In this document: positions 11,185 through 24,800 of the stretch, in pieces
Layout of the letters: every line of letters begins with the position of its first letter
Numbering within the stretch: position 1 is the stretch's first letter
Source of the DNA: Mesaphorura yosii
Taxonomy: Eukaryota > Arthropoda > Collembola > Poduromorpha > Tullbergiidae
DNA length: 64,000 nucleotides
Assembly: GCA_009869945.1 (NCBI GenBank)
Contig: WIXG01000039.1
Span: 124,001-188,000, forward strand
Direction: 5' to 3'
Made by a program: the position numbers and the translations under genes
The notes under the pieces: generated by a model
What the model saw: only the letters and a program-made list of their open reading frames with translations
The model's database searches: none
Told to the model about the DNA's origin: nothing

Positions 11185-12361
11185 TATGAGAGGAGGGCAC
11201 ATAATACGAGTACGAAGCGCGAGTACCGGCTTGAAGATGAAGGAACGAGCACTATAAACTTGAGTTCTCCACAAATTCAAGTCCTTCTTCGTCCATCTAA
11301 GAATCTTTACTCTTGTAATGCCTCCCTGCTTTTACTTTTACGTACCTGCTAGTACGGCTGCTACAGCGAAGGTTTTGGCCAGCTTTCTTCATGCTTATCC
11401 AAGCCTGGCTCTGGCTGTTGTATAAAATTATACCAAAAGTCATTCTTTTTCCTGCACATTTTAGTTGGAAAAGTACGTACGTACTGGCGTGGTTTTTCCA
11501 AGGAAGCAGCAGCCAAAGTAAGAAAGTACGAAGAAAATTGTACTTGAAACTAAAATAAATTTGCTGAAAACGACAAGCAAGCGGAGAGGAAGTGGTTCAC
11601 AGAATTTTCATTCAGTTTCCGGACCAAGAGTATAATGTAATGCTGCCGTCACCGCTGCCGCCGCACAAAGCACCGGCACTCTGAAAGTAGCAAGAAAAAT
11701 TATGGAGAGCAAACGGCGAACGGCGAAACTTGTGCTGCTTGTTCTTGTAAGTTGTGAAGAAGTTTAGTTTCGGTCGACAATTGCAAGCAGAAGAGAGCGA
11801 GAGAGCTTAAGAAGACTCGGTTGTTGATGTCGCTGACGCTGTCGCCTTAATCACAGTTCAGCAGGCAATTATTGAAGAATTTACGTCCCCAGCAATGATC
11901 AATACAATAATTACGGGTGACACTGACACATTAACTGCTCTTTGAGTCCCTAATTTACGAAAGCTTGTACCACTCGCCTCGAAAACTTTGGGATTCTTGT
12001 AGGATTCTTTGTCCCTTTACCTCTTGTGTCTTGCCTTTTGCGTCTTGAAACATTTTACTTTTTGCCCATTGCCGAGTCTGGACTTCTTAGGCCCATGATC
12101 GTAACATTTCCCATGCAAATTACTTTTCATAAAATGTTATTGTATCAACCCGCACTTGCACTTTTACAAATTGTATTTATTACCGCAAGTATCGCTGCTT
12201 GCCGCTACATTGCCAGCATTGCATTGTGCTTACGCCCTGATATTGCTAAACAGATGAAAGCCGAGTACCGAGCACCAGCAAGGGAAATGACGGCAATGAG
12301 AATGAGAATAGAAAAAGTTGGGAATGCGAATGGAAGAAAGCGATGAAGTTTTAAAGTTTTC

Positions 12362-12381
12362 AAAACTCAGCAAGTTTTTAT
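12362..12381 (+). repeat. Paralogous conserved non-coding block 8, copy A
   Basis: AAAACTCAGCAA followed by a T run matches 35085-35105. The flanking sequence GAT-AAGTT is also similar. The block is short, but it is colinear with block 9. Confidence 0.5.
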
Positions 12382-12493
12382 TAGACAAGTTATTCATCCG
12401 TTCATTCATTTCATGGTATCACATTCGAGTGTTCTGCTGCATACAAGCATACAAGCGCGCATCCTGCAGATGTCAGCGGTAACGAAAGATATA

Positions 12494-12516
12494 TGGTAAT
12501 CATTGCGAAAGTTCAA
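12494..12516 (+). repeat. Paralogous conserved non-coding block 9, copy A
   Basis: Twenty of 23 bases match 35266-35288, around GTAATCATTG and AAAGTTCAA. Weaker similarity continues for about 60 more bases, including a shared GACCGAAC. It lies 5.7 kb past the beat-like gene A stop and is the last block recognised. Confidence 0.65.
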
Positions 12517-12909
12517 GCGTGTACAACAAATTTTAAGCGAGGGCGACCACCGACCGCTTTCCTGGCTGTGGAATGACCGAACTTGGAATAAAAAGCGGCC
12601 CCACAGCTCGAAAAGCTCGAAATAAACACGGCTGAGGCGAGGCGAGCAAAAGCGTGAAGCGGTATTCAAGAAAAATATTTAGCATTTAATTCAATGCCGT
12701 GTGATTTTATCACACTTTCACACTGTGACAGTGACATAACAATGTTCCAACCAGCCTGATGTTAATCGAGGATGATGGGAGACAGGTTAGACAATATTAA
12801 ATATTGTACTTGTCAATCCCTCGCGACGAACGAGCGAACGCGAATAAATGCACACATTAGTAATCAGTAATCACGAATCTTTAGGTAGTGCCTGTCATAC
12901 AAATCATAC

Positions 12910-14398
12910 ATGTGCCGTATCAATAAAATATGGCACATAAACGTTTACACTCTGCACTTATCTTTTTTCGAGAAGGAAATGGAAATCCCAACCCTTTTCA
13001 GAAGCAAATCCGTGTCAGTTGGAAGTTGTTACTTGACATTCACCCAACTCAGAAGCAGCTACGCCATGAAGTCTCTTTCTCTTCCCGCGTTCACAAACTG
13101 TGAGTTTTATCTTTCGCTCCTGAACGTACTCAAGTACATGGGGACGTTTCCGATTCAGCTTGAATGCGATCAGCGAGAAGACTGGCAGTGCAAATGGCCG
13201 CATTCCATCACCGGGGTCAGTTGCATCAAAGGTGGACTGTACTTTTGGCTTAATCGTGTGGGTCTGGCATGGCTCTCGGTGCATTCCTTCATCCAACTGA
13301 TGGGGCTGTTTGCGTATTGGCTGGAGGACGAGGACTTGGAGAGTCCCAAGAAAGAGTTTGTATTCGTCTTGTCATGGACTCTGAACTACTCGATCAGAAT
13401 CCTTATCCTGGTACAATTCGCCGCTCGGAAGGAATCTTTCTGCGAAATGCTGACGAAATGGCTGCATCTTGAGAGGACAATCCTAAAGCTGAGGAAAGGT
13501 AATGATGGGTCTTAAAATTCGAGATAAGACAAGACACTTGATGGACTGAGTTTCCTCAGGTTCGGTGACTGCTTCAGAGTTCCAGAGAAGCCAGAAGCGA
13601 ACTTGCGCTTTCGTCACTATCATTTACGCGGGTTACAGCGTCTTTTTGGTGACTTTCATCGCAATCTTCGGAGGCAGTCAATGGAATCCATTCAAACGAG
13701 GCACAGAAACGTGTCAAGAAATTCTGTACTACATTTTTGTCACCCTAAAGCACATCACACACATCTACCTCATGACCCTGGTTGCATTTTTTGAGCTACT
13801 AACGCTTCTAATTTCTCAAAGCATTCATCTGTGCTTACAACTTCTTAATTATAATTCAAACCATTGCAGTTGCAATCAGAGGAACGTGCTTGAAGATGGA
13901 GATTTCGAGACCTCCATGAAATCTGACGACGTGAATGCTAAGTTTGAAAACAGCATTGCCATGTTCGAGAAGTTGAAGGACGTTGTTTCCGACTTCAGCA
14001 GCCTGTCAGCATGGATTCTATTCTCGTACAAGGGACTTTCTCTCATTCTCACCTGTCTCTCTGTTTATTCAGCCGTGTACTTTGCGGGTACGGAGCTTCT
14101 GCTAAAGCAGAGCGCTGTCATTTTCATATTTGTTTCAGCAATTCAGCTGATAAGGCTTTCATTCATGCTAATATTTATGGGAAGAGTGAGAGCGGGTTGT
14201 ACACAGTTTAGAGAGATTTGGGTGGGTGCAATCGAACACCTTGCACCGGTCAATCAACGGAGGCTTGCCGCACTTTCACCATTTGGATTTCAATGCGGAA
14301 TATTTTACGAGTTGCGTCCATCAACTGTACTGACATACTTTTCAATTCTTACGACGTATGTTATTGTAATGCTTCAAATATTTAACATTGGGAAATAA
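12910..14398 (+). CDS. Insect-type gustatory/chemosensory receptor (7-TM), intact copy
   Basis: Two exons, 12910-13498 and 13560-14398, join across a 61-bp intron (AAAG|GTAATG donor, TTCCTCAG acceptor, phase 1) to give 475 aa. About seven hydrophobic segments are visible: around RVGLAWLSVHSFIQLMGLFA, the SWTLNYSIRILILVQ region, two at the start of exon 2, LSLILTCLSVYSAVYFAG, SAVIFIFVSAIQLIRLSFML, and the C-terminal TYFSILTTYVIVMLQ. The last resembles the TY-x5-QF signature of the arthropod gustatory receptor family (7tm_7), with I in place of F. Gustatory receptors form ligand-gated cation channels in sensory neurons; the ligand here is unknown. The start is the first ATG of the open frame; an ATG at 12979 is an alternative. 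A poly(A) signal overlaps the stop codon. A decayed tandem copy follows 375 bp downstream. Confidence 0.85.
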
Positions 14399-14399
14399 A
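14394..14399 (+). terminator. Poly(A) signal overlapping the receptor stop codon
   Basis: AATAAA contains the TAA stop at 14396-14398, implying a very short 3'UTR. Confidence 0.6.
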
Positions 14400-14772
14400 A
14401 CATGGTCGTCCTGCACACAAAATTCGCATTCGGATTTGCGATTGCCATCGTGACGGAAAACTTGAATTCGTTCGGAATTGTGCTTGACATTGACATTGAC
14501 ATAATGAACACAAGACGTGTGCTGAACTATTTACAATTGAGAATTGCGATATCGCAGGCAACTTAAATACTTAGTGAGGGCATTGATGAAGTGCTCATGA
14601 GTGTGCTCTTATTAAATTAGTCCTTGTCACTGAGGCAGGTCGTTTCAATGGCGCGTGCAGGTACATACATATAAGCGACGGCGGGAAGTGAGCACCCACA
14701 CATGATCTAGTCCACACCTCCATTTTATACAGCTGCGGAGAATTCTATTTAAGATTGACGCGCAGTAGCCAA

Positions 14773-16175
14773 ATGCCAAGTCTTCACACAATCATCAAAA
14801 CTCGATGGATGGAGTGTAAAACTTCGATTTTGAACATGAGGTTCATCCAGAATTTGCCACATTGCGAATTTTACCTCCAATTTTTGAAGTTGGTGAAGTA
14901 CGCGGATGCATTCCCCGTGGAACTTGAGTACCTTCAGCTTGGTGTTGGTGAGGAAGGCCCACCCGACAAACGCAAATCAAGAATTCTGGTTGGAATAAAC
15001 TACGCCCGAAGAGGAAGGTACCAATGGCTGAATCGAGTTGTGCTAACAGTGGTTGTCGGTTACAGTGCACTTTAATTATTTGGAGCGTTCACAATTCCAT
15101 TTGCCGAGGAAGGGTCATGGGGCGTTGAGATTCAGTTTGTAATTATGCTGGCGTGGGCAATGAATTATGCACTAAAATACTTCATATTGGTTCAACTTAC
15201 ACTGCAAAAGGTGTCGTTCTGAGAAATGTTGGCGAAATAGCTGCATTTGGAACGGAACATCCTGCAAAACTGCGAAGTCAGCTGTTTCATTGACCTAATA
15301 TCTCTGTGTAAGTTGTCATATTGAAATTAGATGCAACGGCTCTCAGCTGCTGCTGCTGGTCGCACTCATTTACGGACTTATCCATTTATTTGGTTTGTAT
15401 TCACCGCATTTTATGGAAGAAACGCATGGACTCTATTACAAAACCCCACAACGATCTCCGAAACAGCATTGTCTGATTCTGGCCTCTATGTACCTGACAC
15501 GTTTCTGCTTGATTGTCCTGGTCCTACTCTTCGAGCGGTCAAGGCTCACAATCTTGACGGCGAAAAGCGCTGACAATGCATTCAACTCCTTAATTATCAA
15601 CCAGTTAATTCTGACACTGACTATCTGCGAATGCGCAAATTGAGATTGAAGCGGAGCAGACTTTCGACAAAAGCACATGTGTAGATTTGAACAACGTCTT
15701 AATTAACGCGAAGACGACATTTTGAAGCTTGCCTTCTCAAGTGCAATCAACTGAAGGCGCTCGTGATGTGCTACAACAACTTGTCAGCCTGGATCCTTTC
15801 TCGTACAAGGGCTTTTCGCTTGCGCTCACTTGTCTGCATTTATTCAACCGTGTACTTTAGTGGGTTGAACCAGGATCTCAAGACGAGAGCACTCATATTC
15901 GTGCTTGTTTCTTGCGTGCAATTGATGAGGCTCTCCGTCATGCTTGTACTGAGGGGACAATCCTACGAGGAGGCGGGGCACTTTAAAGAAAGCTGGGCGC
16001 TTGCCGTAGAAAAGCTGTCGCCGATTAATCGGCGAAGGGTCGCGATACTTTCACCATTCGGCTTTCGCTGTGGTATATTTTTTGAGTTCCAGCCGTCGAC
16101 TCTGCTCTGCGTACTACTCCATTCTTACCACCTACATTGTTGTTGTGCTACAAAATATTTAATATTGGCAAGTAA
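14773..16175 (+). pseudogene. Decayed tandem copy of the gustatory receptor gene
   Basis: It aligns along most of its length with the intact receptor upstream. The N-terminal part (LPHCEFYLQFLKLVKYADAF) matches TNCEFYLSLLNVLKYMGTF. The C-terminal part keeps the LSPFGFRCGIFFE motif and, after frame correction, a final IFNIGK identical to the intact gene. Damage seen directly: TAA at 15073, TGA at 15220-15222 where the intact gene has TGC (Cys), TAG at 15238-15240 where it has TGG (Trp), indels through the exon 2 region including near 15790-15840, a +1 insertion near 16108-16111, and a +1 insertion in the A run at 16152-16155. The exon 1/2 junction is no longer clear. Reassignment of the stop codons cannot explain it, because frameshifts are also present. 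An AATAAA persists at 16174-16179. Confidence 0.9.
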
Positions 16176-16322
16176 TAAAAAGTGCACCGAAAGAACGCTT
16201 GATATTAAACACGTTCGCTATTCGCTCTTTGCATCGGTTATTCCCAAAATTTCATAAGGCCAACAATTGGAAACGCAACCGCCGTGTTAACATGAAGCTA
16301 CAGATGATTCTGTTTCAGAATT

Positions 16323-16349
16323 ACATCACATCACATCACGACATCACAT
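16323..16349. repeat. ACATC/CATCA-type simple repeat
   Basis: Consecutive ATCAC units with one interruption. Confidence 0.7.
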
Positions 16350-19300
16350 GAAACACATACGAGTGCGCGTACACTTGAGTACGGTGGTGGTGCAATAATC
16401 TTGACATGGTGGTGAGAAAAGTGGCGTTGAAAGAAATCTTGCTGTTTCCTTCCGCTTCTTTCTTTTACTTTCTCCGCACTCTACGCAGGCAGTAATGCCT
16501 ATTTCCTTCAGGCACCAGGCAAAACCGGAGCTGGAGGAGGGAAACCACACAATAATAATACATTACATTACTATTTACTATCGCACGGCACATCGCACCA
16601 CGTCTTGCATGCCGTGTGCCATGTGCCGATGTGAACGTGATCATCAACATCAACAGTGGCAGCAGCTCCACCAAATAAAAAGACCACAAACACAGTCGCA
16701 AACGCGGTGCGGTGTAGTCGTGCCACGCCATGGAGAAAGGAAATGGAAGTAACTCAAGTAAACCAAAATAGTTTCACATCCTTGTTGCGTCATCTCCGCA
16801 CTCCGCCGCCGTCGTTGTGGCCGTGCTTTCTCTTTATTGTCCTACTTAAATATGTTTGCGTGTCGTACACAAGTTGGTTGATGTATTTTTTGGTGACATT
16901 CCAGAGTACAACACTCAATGTGGTTGCTGGTTGTGGTTGCAGTGCAGTTGCAGTGGGCTACCACAATTCCGAATGTATTATGACTCTATACGAGACGCGG
17001 TGACGGTGACCGCGACAGGCTACCACAAACATTGCAAACATTCTCTATCAGCTGCTGCTGTGTCGGTCGCTGGCGCTAGCCATGCATTTGTATACGCATA
17101 CGCTAAACACATGTTCCAGCAGTTCCAGGAGTGGAATAAAAATAAGCCCATCATCACTGCACTGCCACCGTGCTCTCCGCTTTCGTCGGATTCGTCCTCT
17201 CGTCGCGTCCACCACTTTGAAATACAAGAGTCCAAGATTCCTGGAAAATATGTACGAAGCCATAAAACTGAGAGAAACGGTTGCTACTTTCTATTTTCCC
17301 GATGCTATTTGTCAAAAGTGCAATTCAAAGTAACTTACAGGTTTCTTGGTTATTTTTCTTTTGTCCAGTCCTGCTGCCGGGCCGGCGAAGGAAGCAGAAG
17401 CAGCCAAGAGACTGATCCAAGCGCCAATCCAGACACACCACAAATAGTGGCTGGATTTTGAGTGGTTTCTCTTACGAGTACGCGCAAAAGAAGCAAGAAC
17501 TGGAGCAGGAAAGTATTCAGAAAAATAAAATAGAAGAAAATAGATTATGTTTCCCTCCGAGTCTGCGTTTCTTTCATTTTTCCCAAGAATACTATTATGA
17601 CTATTGTTATTGGTGTTCATATAATAAGTAGCGGTAGCGTTTTGGGTTTGTGAGAGGCTCGAGGAAAACAAGATTCTTTCAATTTTATGGTTTCACCAAC
17701 AATAAGGGAGAAAGAGGAAAGTTTTGAGTATTTGAAATTTTTCATTTCTTAAGTATCATTCGAGTGTAATTTTTCATGATTTCTTCATGCCTTGTTGCCT
17801 GTCCATTGTTAAAGAAGTCTAGCATTTGATTCAGCAATGCAATTCAGCATCGAGCACACAAGAAATCCTTCAGATTCCAGGCCACGCAGTACTCTAATTA
17901 CGGTTGAATATCCAGGCAACTCAACGCATAACTTTATTATTGACGTCACGACTCATGCATTTTATTCATCGTAATTCCAGAAAATCCAGGGCAAAACCTG
18001 TAAACAAGTCAAAGGTTGAGGTTAGCGAACATGAAATTGAAATCGAATCTCACATGTGGAAAGTGGAAGCTCAAACCCATAAATCTCCAGTTCATTGGCC
18101 CAGATTTTCTATTCGAGACGCACCTGAAATCAAAATAGACCACCCGTTAATATTATTAACCCCTGGAATTAATCAATACTCAAAGCAGCTCATTCAACCT
18201 GGATTATCATAAGCAGACTGGCATCGCAGGTGCTTGAGACTTGAGAAGCTTAGCATTCATCCTTCATTTTCGTTGCCTCGTGCCTCCTTCTCATTTTCGT
18301 ACTTAGAAATCTTGCTAAAGACGAGGAAAGATTATCATCAGCTCATCACAGCCGTTTGGAACTTTCATGACGCGACAAACTCCAAATACGAAGACGAAGA
18401 CACCGTCAGCAAATGCGAGCCTAGCCAGTTCCATTCTGTTCTGGTGAGTCTTCTTTTGTAATCTCAACTGAAACCATTAATCTAATTTGTGTTTTCTTAG
18501 TCCGGATCCTGCGTCCTTCACCACACAAAAGTAATGGAAACCTCTTGGCTTTTATCAATTCATACTCTCTTCTGTCTCCTTTCCCATCGTCATCAAGTGG
18601 TGCAGTGCAACTGCCAATGCAAGTGCTAGGCTACCTTTGTCTTGAATCCCCAACTGGGCCAGTTCTTTCACCGTCGTGCCTTGGCTCTGTTCCTCTGTCT
18701 TCTGCTCTGCATGAATAAGTCGAGAAAGTGAAACAAAGTGGAAATTAATCTTTGATTGATCCCTACGGGGTGCCTAGTTTACTTTAATTCAGCACTTTAC
18801 TTGTATAAAACATGACATCAGACTCACCCCAGTCCCAGATCAGGAATACTGACAAAAAGAGAACAACCGTCCCCACTTGCCTCCTTGCGAATCTTCTGCA
18901 CTTGCAACCCCACACTTTTACCATGTGCAATTGCAATTCACGGTTCTTAGTTCTTAAAACCATGTCTGGCATTCGGCCACTGTCCACCAGTCCACCTTTG
19001 GAGTTTGTACAATGAAGAATGAGAATACTCACGACGCACACCACACCATTTAAATAGGAATTAAGAATTAAGTTGTTGCAAATTAATAATCAACCTTCTC
19101 ATTCCATTTCACCAATGACGCATAATCGCATAAGAACTGGTTCAACTAACTTGGCAGGAGTCGAGCGTCGTTTCATTTTTGGACACAAACAATCAACCAG
19201 AAGTGAACAAATAGTTGTTAGTTTTGGGAACATGCTGAGTTTCTACAGTTTAACGTGCTATTTGTAGAGCGAACTAGTGAACTTGGCACCGGACGGAATG

Positions 19301-21450
19301 GATGCCCAGTCTGCCCTTCCACACCCAGAATAAAGAATTTGAAGAAAAATGCATTCACTGTGCGAGTGAGTAGAAGAGAACAAACGGGGTAGGAACAGGT
19401 GGTGATGGTCAAGAAGATGAAAAAAGAAAAATGCCCACGCCAAATACAATACAAGACAAATAGAAAAGCGCATCTCGCATCTTTCACAGCCTATCCATCT
19501 TCGGCTGACATTCCATTTCATTTCTTCTTTCAACAATGCCATTCTTTTCGTGCTGCTGTCCACGCGTGCCGCCTGAGTAAAGTGCACTACAGTGGCTCTC
19601 CATCACCCTGTTTCTTTTGGCTTGGCTTTATTTATTGTTCTTCAACGAAAATGCACTAAAACAACTGACAACTGACTTCGAACCGGCGTACGACGTTATA
19701 AATGAAGCGTCCACACGGACGGACCTCAAATTGCTTCGCTGTAACGGTGAAAGTAGCGTTGCGGAGCGGAGTGGGGATGTTATTCGTTAAATCTCAATCG
19801 AGAAGCGTGTGTAATTTTGAGTGGACATGATGCCAGATCAAATAAAAAGATTATTAACAACTGGTCGATCACCGACCATTATCATGACCGATCATGGCCA
19901 AATAAATTAGCTTACCTTGGCGTGGACTGTACTGAAGGATGAGCAAAAAGGAAATCACATAAAGAAAGTGCGTGAAGTGCGTGTACATGATTCACCTTCA
20001 CGGTGAATGGAAAAGCAGAAGCTGAAGCAGAGCGACGCATTAAAGAGAAAGTGAATGCGATGAGACACTGTGGACCCGAGACCGTAATAATAAGGGCGAA
20101 CGTGGAGAGAACCTTAAAACGGTGGGCACAGCGCTGCTTTGGTCCACAAGAATGAGTTTGAGGAGTCTGCTGCGTCTATTTTCTGTTTTGGTTGATTTCA
20201 CGTACGTACGCGTCCTCGTATTCGTATTCGTTTCTATTTCTGGTTCTTGCTTTCTCTCTTTCATCATCCTCGTCCTCATCTACTCTTGGAGCCTGAGCGG
20301 TACACGATCTTCATCTCTTCTCTCTTTTTCTCTTCGTTGCTCCAGCCGAGCAAGCACTCTTTATAAACAGGCTCCAAAGAGAATTCCTTCTCTCAGATGA
20401 GCTCTCAACCGTGACAGTGGCACATCTACAATTACTACACCAGTCCTGTCCTGATCCTGCGACTGCTTTCATTCCAGAATTCCAGCTCCACACGCATCAC
20501 GAACGCACACGCAGCAATCATCGTCTCGTCTCGTCTCAGCATCATCATTTTCTCATATTTTCCTCCGTGTATTGTGATAAGTGATGTGATTCGTTCATTC
20601 GTTTTGTTTATTTTGATTTAGTCGTAATGTTGATATGGAATGTGATGTGACGTACAGCTGTTGGCGTGTGCCGCACCGTCAGTTCAAGTCTTCATTCAAA
20701 ATCATAAAGTCTGTCTAGTCTGTGCTAAAACTGGCAGAGAACAGTCAGTCTACAGTTACAGTTCGTTGTTCTCGCCTTGTTTGTTAGCACAAAACAGAAA
20801 CAAGCAGAAGCAACCCTTCAATCATCATCAACGTCAAATTTTATATGTTTTCAGTACAAATTACACAACCGTACAAACTCAAGTCAAGTCTATCAACACA
20901 TCAGTATCAGCAAGATCTGTGAAAGGAGAACAGAACATCAACGTGTAATTAGTCCAGTGTTTGATTTGGTGGTATGTACCCATGAGGTTCGTTGGAGTCG
21001 GACTTTGTTCTCTTCGGCGGGTTGCCGAAGGTTGAAAACTCAAACTTCGGTTCCAGTTCTTTCCAAGTTCCAGAATTTCAATTGTACGTAAACTCGTAAA
21101 CGTAACTCGATCATCAACAGCAACCCAATCTCGGCTTTGGCTGCCACCGCCTCCGTCGATGTCCTTTGTTGGTTCCAAAAACTCCCTTCATCACATCGTA
21201 TCAGCAGACGAGACAAAGACAAAAGCAACTAATTCAAATTACGATGGAGAGCCTGTAAATTTAACAACATTGAATTAAAATTAGAGACCGAATGAGTTGA
21301 AATTGGAGAAGCGGTACGGCAGCGTAGCGGCTTATCTTAACAAGAACACGAACAGAATTAGCAACTGTTTTTGTGCTCGCTCGCTACCTGCTCGCTTGAC
21401 TGACAATGAGTTTTCCATTCCCATTTTCTGGGTTGGGGTTTTGTGAGCAC

Positions 21451-21458
21451 TATAAATT
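21451..21458 (+). promoter_or_regulatory. TATA-like box upstream of beat-like gene B
   Basis: TATAAATT lies 429 bp before the beat-like gene B start codon. It could set a start site near 21480 and an unspliced 5'UTR of about 400 nt. The region is AT-rich, so a chance match is possible. Confidence 0.3.
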
Positions 21459-21879
21459 AATTCTAGAATAAATGTTCCGCTGCTGCTGCGGTGTACGCGT
21501 AAACTCAAACGCGTTCGCAGAACACAGGCAGACACATGAAGAATAGTGATTAACAAAATCGGTGTACCATACCGTAATACTTTGATGAAAAAGCTCAAGA
21601 ATTCCAGTCGCAATCTACGCCGACGGTTCTAAAATTGAATGCAAATTACATTGTACGCAGCGACTGCTCAGATTATCCAAGTTTGCAGCCGTAGCAGTAA
21701 AATCACTTACCATTCCCACCGCCGCCACTGCGTTAGTGCTCATCAATTTATCCTGGCCGCCTGGCCATTGAAGCGGAAGGCCAAGTCGCCGTCGCAAACT
21801 TAACTTGTTCTTGTTTTAAGATCAGAAACTTACCCGCAAGTTTCACCCGTGTTCGGTTACACGTTTCCTCGACTGGAAA

Positions 21880-24800
21880 ATGTTTCTCATTCAAATCTAC
21901 ATTTCGCTACACGTTCTGATTTGGGTCGGTGCTACAGGTAAGAAATTTTAATTGAATACTAGGTAAATCTTTCAGAAGCAGAACAAAATTTTTGTGGTTG
22001 GTGCTGGAAATCTTTGCAGCGCAGTGAGTAAAGCAAACAGGTTCAGGCATATAAGTTCTAGAAACTTTGAATTGTATTTTTGTACTTGCAACTGTGTCAA
22101 TTAAGCACTAAATGAACCTTGCATTGCATTGAGCAACCGACTACGCGAAACACGTGCTAAAGTAAATAGTCTAGTCTGCACCGGCACTTTATCCACGTCG
22201 AAAGTTGTGTGGAGAAAGCGAGCGCAGTGCAAGCCGACGAAGTTTAGCACAGTCAGTAGTGAAGAAAAATCACTTAGCATTATAAACTTTTTTAATTTTC
22301 ATGAAGTAAATAAAGTAATTAAGAATGCGAGCAAGATAAATGAGTGTACTGACTTGCTCGGCTGCTTTCTTACTGCCACAGCATAACGACTTACGGTCTG
22401 TGATTTCGAATGCGGCGTGTGCACCTGATAGCGTGTTAGCTGGTGGCACGAAGGAACTCCCGCAAAATCAACCTGTAGTTTTGAAGTGTATCATTGACGA
22501 CAAAATTCACTTGAACTAGCTGACTTCAAATAGAATCATATGTCATCACTCATAAGCTACGAACTCGAACTCGGACCTTACATGCGAAGACTCTGTGAGT
22601 TGCGTTGTGACGTGAGACACATTTCTTAAAATTTTGATTCATCGAACGCGAACGCTTTGTGAGTACTTCCGTTTCCACTCCGCAACAACAGATTCGTTGA
22701 TACAGCTCTCTGTGCATGCAGGCATTTGTAAAAGCATTCGCTTTGAAGTAAAGTCTAACACAGCCCGCCCGTCATAAGTGAAGCACAGGAGCGCAGTTTC
22801 CCATTCCAATATCCACCTATTGACCGCATCAAAGAAAGAAATCAAAGCAATGAGCACGATCCGGCAATTTCTTCAGAAACGCACAAACGCTGGGCCGAAC
22901 CCCAAAATGTTCTTGACCACGATCAATAATATTCCAATAATAATGTCTATTGTGCGTTAAGTGTACAAATTACATCACATTTCATGAGTTCCTTCCTTCA
23001 TGGACTCACACAATACAAAAGGAAGGAAAAATCGCGGGGCAAATTCAATTTGGAGGAACTTAATATATTACAGATGGTAAATGTGTGTCGGAGTAGCATT
23101 GAGATCGAGACTATTGTATCGCCAGTTGAATTGCTCACACAGTTGCGGCTGCGGCTGAGGAAATGGCAATAATAATATCGCGCCGCGCTCAGTGGCAGTT
23201 CCGTGCTTACTGCCTTCCTTGTTCATGTTCTGTAAATAATGTGCTCTTGCTTCCAAACTCAAATTCAACCACCATGACTCTTAATGGAATCAAATAATAG
23301 AGCTTGGGGTCCGTCGGTTCTCAGTCTGGATGCTGATGAAAGCTTGCAGTAATTTTTCTCTTCACTCCTTACCATCCACCTGTAAAAGTAGACGTAAAAG
23401 TAATGGAACCGTCTAATCGAATCGAATTGAGGGCTGGCTGGCAGGCTGACAGTCGCGTCGACAGTCGACAGTGTCTGGAACCTGAATTGGATATGCTTCG
23501 ATTGACAAAAACCTCTGTGTTTTCTTGTTTCAGGGTCTGACGGGCTGAAGAACGTACGGCTGGATGCTCCGCGATACGTGCGGAGAGGAGAAGACGTCAA
23601 TCTGACGTGTCAGTACGATATTGACACGCGATCGCTGTACGCCGTCAAATGGTATCGTGGCAATGATGAGTTTGCAAGATATCTGCCAAAGGAGATGCCA
23701 CCAAAACAAGTATTTTCACAACGGGGCATAAATGTCAACGTAAGTTTCAGGCGTTGCGTTGGGGCGCTTCCTCCTTTCTCAAGCAACCCCGAACAAGCGC
23801 ACGACTTTGTGCGTATTTGCAATTCAAATCCACGATCCACATTACATTACATTTTACATGCGTGATAAGAGCTCAACCTTTCTCAAATCGTCGTCATGCT
23901 CTTGGCTGTGGCTCGTAATAAATCAAGTTCATGAAATGGCTTAAAATAACATGGTGCAGGAGAGCATTTAAGCCCACATGTCGTACACAATCCGAGACGG
24001 CTAAAAATACCTGCCTGCCCAACTTTCTCCATGATAAATTATAAATGTACGGAACAGATTGTCCACGTCGGAATCGTAGAGGCACGGGCGAGGAGATTGG
24101 GACAAATCACGTAGGATCAAGTACTCCAGGCAATGGTAACGTGAATTCCAGAAGTGAGCCTGGATTCAATTAGAATACGTAAATAACCGCATATGCGAAA
24201 GTTGTCTGTTTATGTACATTTTATGCCAAAATTGGAAGCAAATAGATAATAAATGGTTTATGCTAATCGCATGTCATATGCCATGCGGGGCCGCCGCGAT
24301 AAGTCCACAGAGTCACATTTCCACCAGCGGCGGTAGCGCTGGAAAACGTATGTGATATATTAAATCACACATAACACATTTACAATGCACATAAATTATT
24401 CCCGAATGCGCGCGCTCATGGTCGAGTCTAGGATTTCATTCACAATTACCATTTACCAAGTGCCTGTGTACTGTGGACGGACGTGGCAGATGCGGATAAT
24501 GCAAAATAGATTTACATACGCGTATGCCAGGAGAAATCCCGTGAAGAATCTCAACGTCCTGCTGTTGTGCGGTTGTTTTGTGTGTTTTCATCCTATTTTT
24601 GTAGTTTCTTTTACTTTTACTCACACCGCGCCGACCGAGCACATATCCACGAAGATAAAATTCATGCTCGATGCTCGGTAATCGAAATCTCTTTCTGTTT
24701 GCTGTCTTGTCTTGTCTTCGAGTCTTGTCTTCTTGCTGTAACCGTTAGCCCGATGCCAATGCCAAACCCTACGAAACAACGAAATGTTACAGCATTGAAT

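Larger units (their letters stand above)
6838..12909. other. Intergenic region between beat-like gene A and the chemoreceptor gene
   Basis: No supportable gene was seen. An AATAAA at 7000-7005, about 160 nt past the beat-like gene A stop, could be its poly(A) signal. Five short blocks here (near 7868, 9152, 11153, 12362 and 12494) recur in the same order downstream of beat-like gene B. The stretch also holds a GAAT tetranucleotide run and an AGTACGTACGTACT palindrome at 11472-11485. The open frames present, such as 7327-7662 and 12026-12346, show no recognisable domain. Confidence 0.6.
16176..21879. other. Intergenic region between the receptor pseudogene and beat-like gene B
   Basis: No supportable gene was seen. 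Open frames such as 16856-17461 (201 codons) have no recognisable domain, and overlapping frames are also open. A CATCA-rich simple repeat occurs at 16323-16349. Being directly upstream of beat-like gene B, the 3' part should hold its promoter; a TATA-like sequence is at 21451. Confidence 0.6.

Noticed and set aside
16856-17461. 201-codon open frame on +
   Set aside because: Composition is repetitive, other frames overlap, and no domain or splice context was seen.
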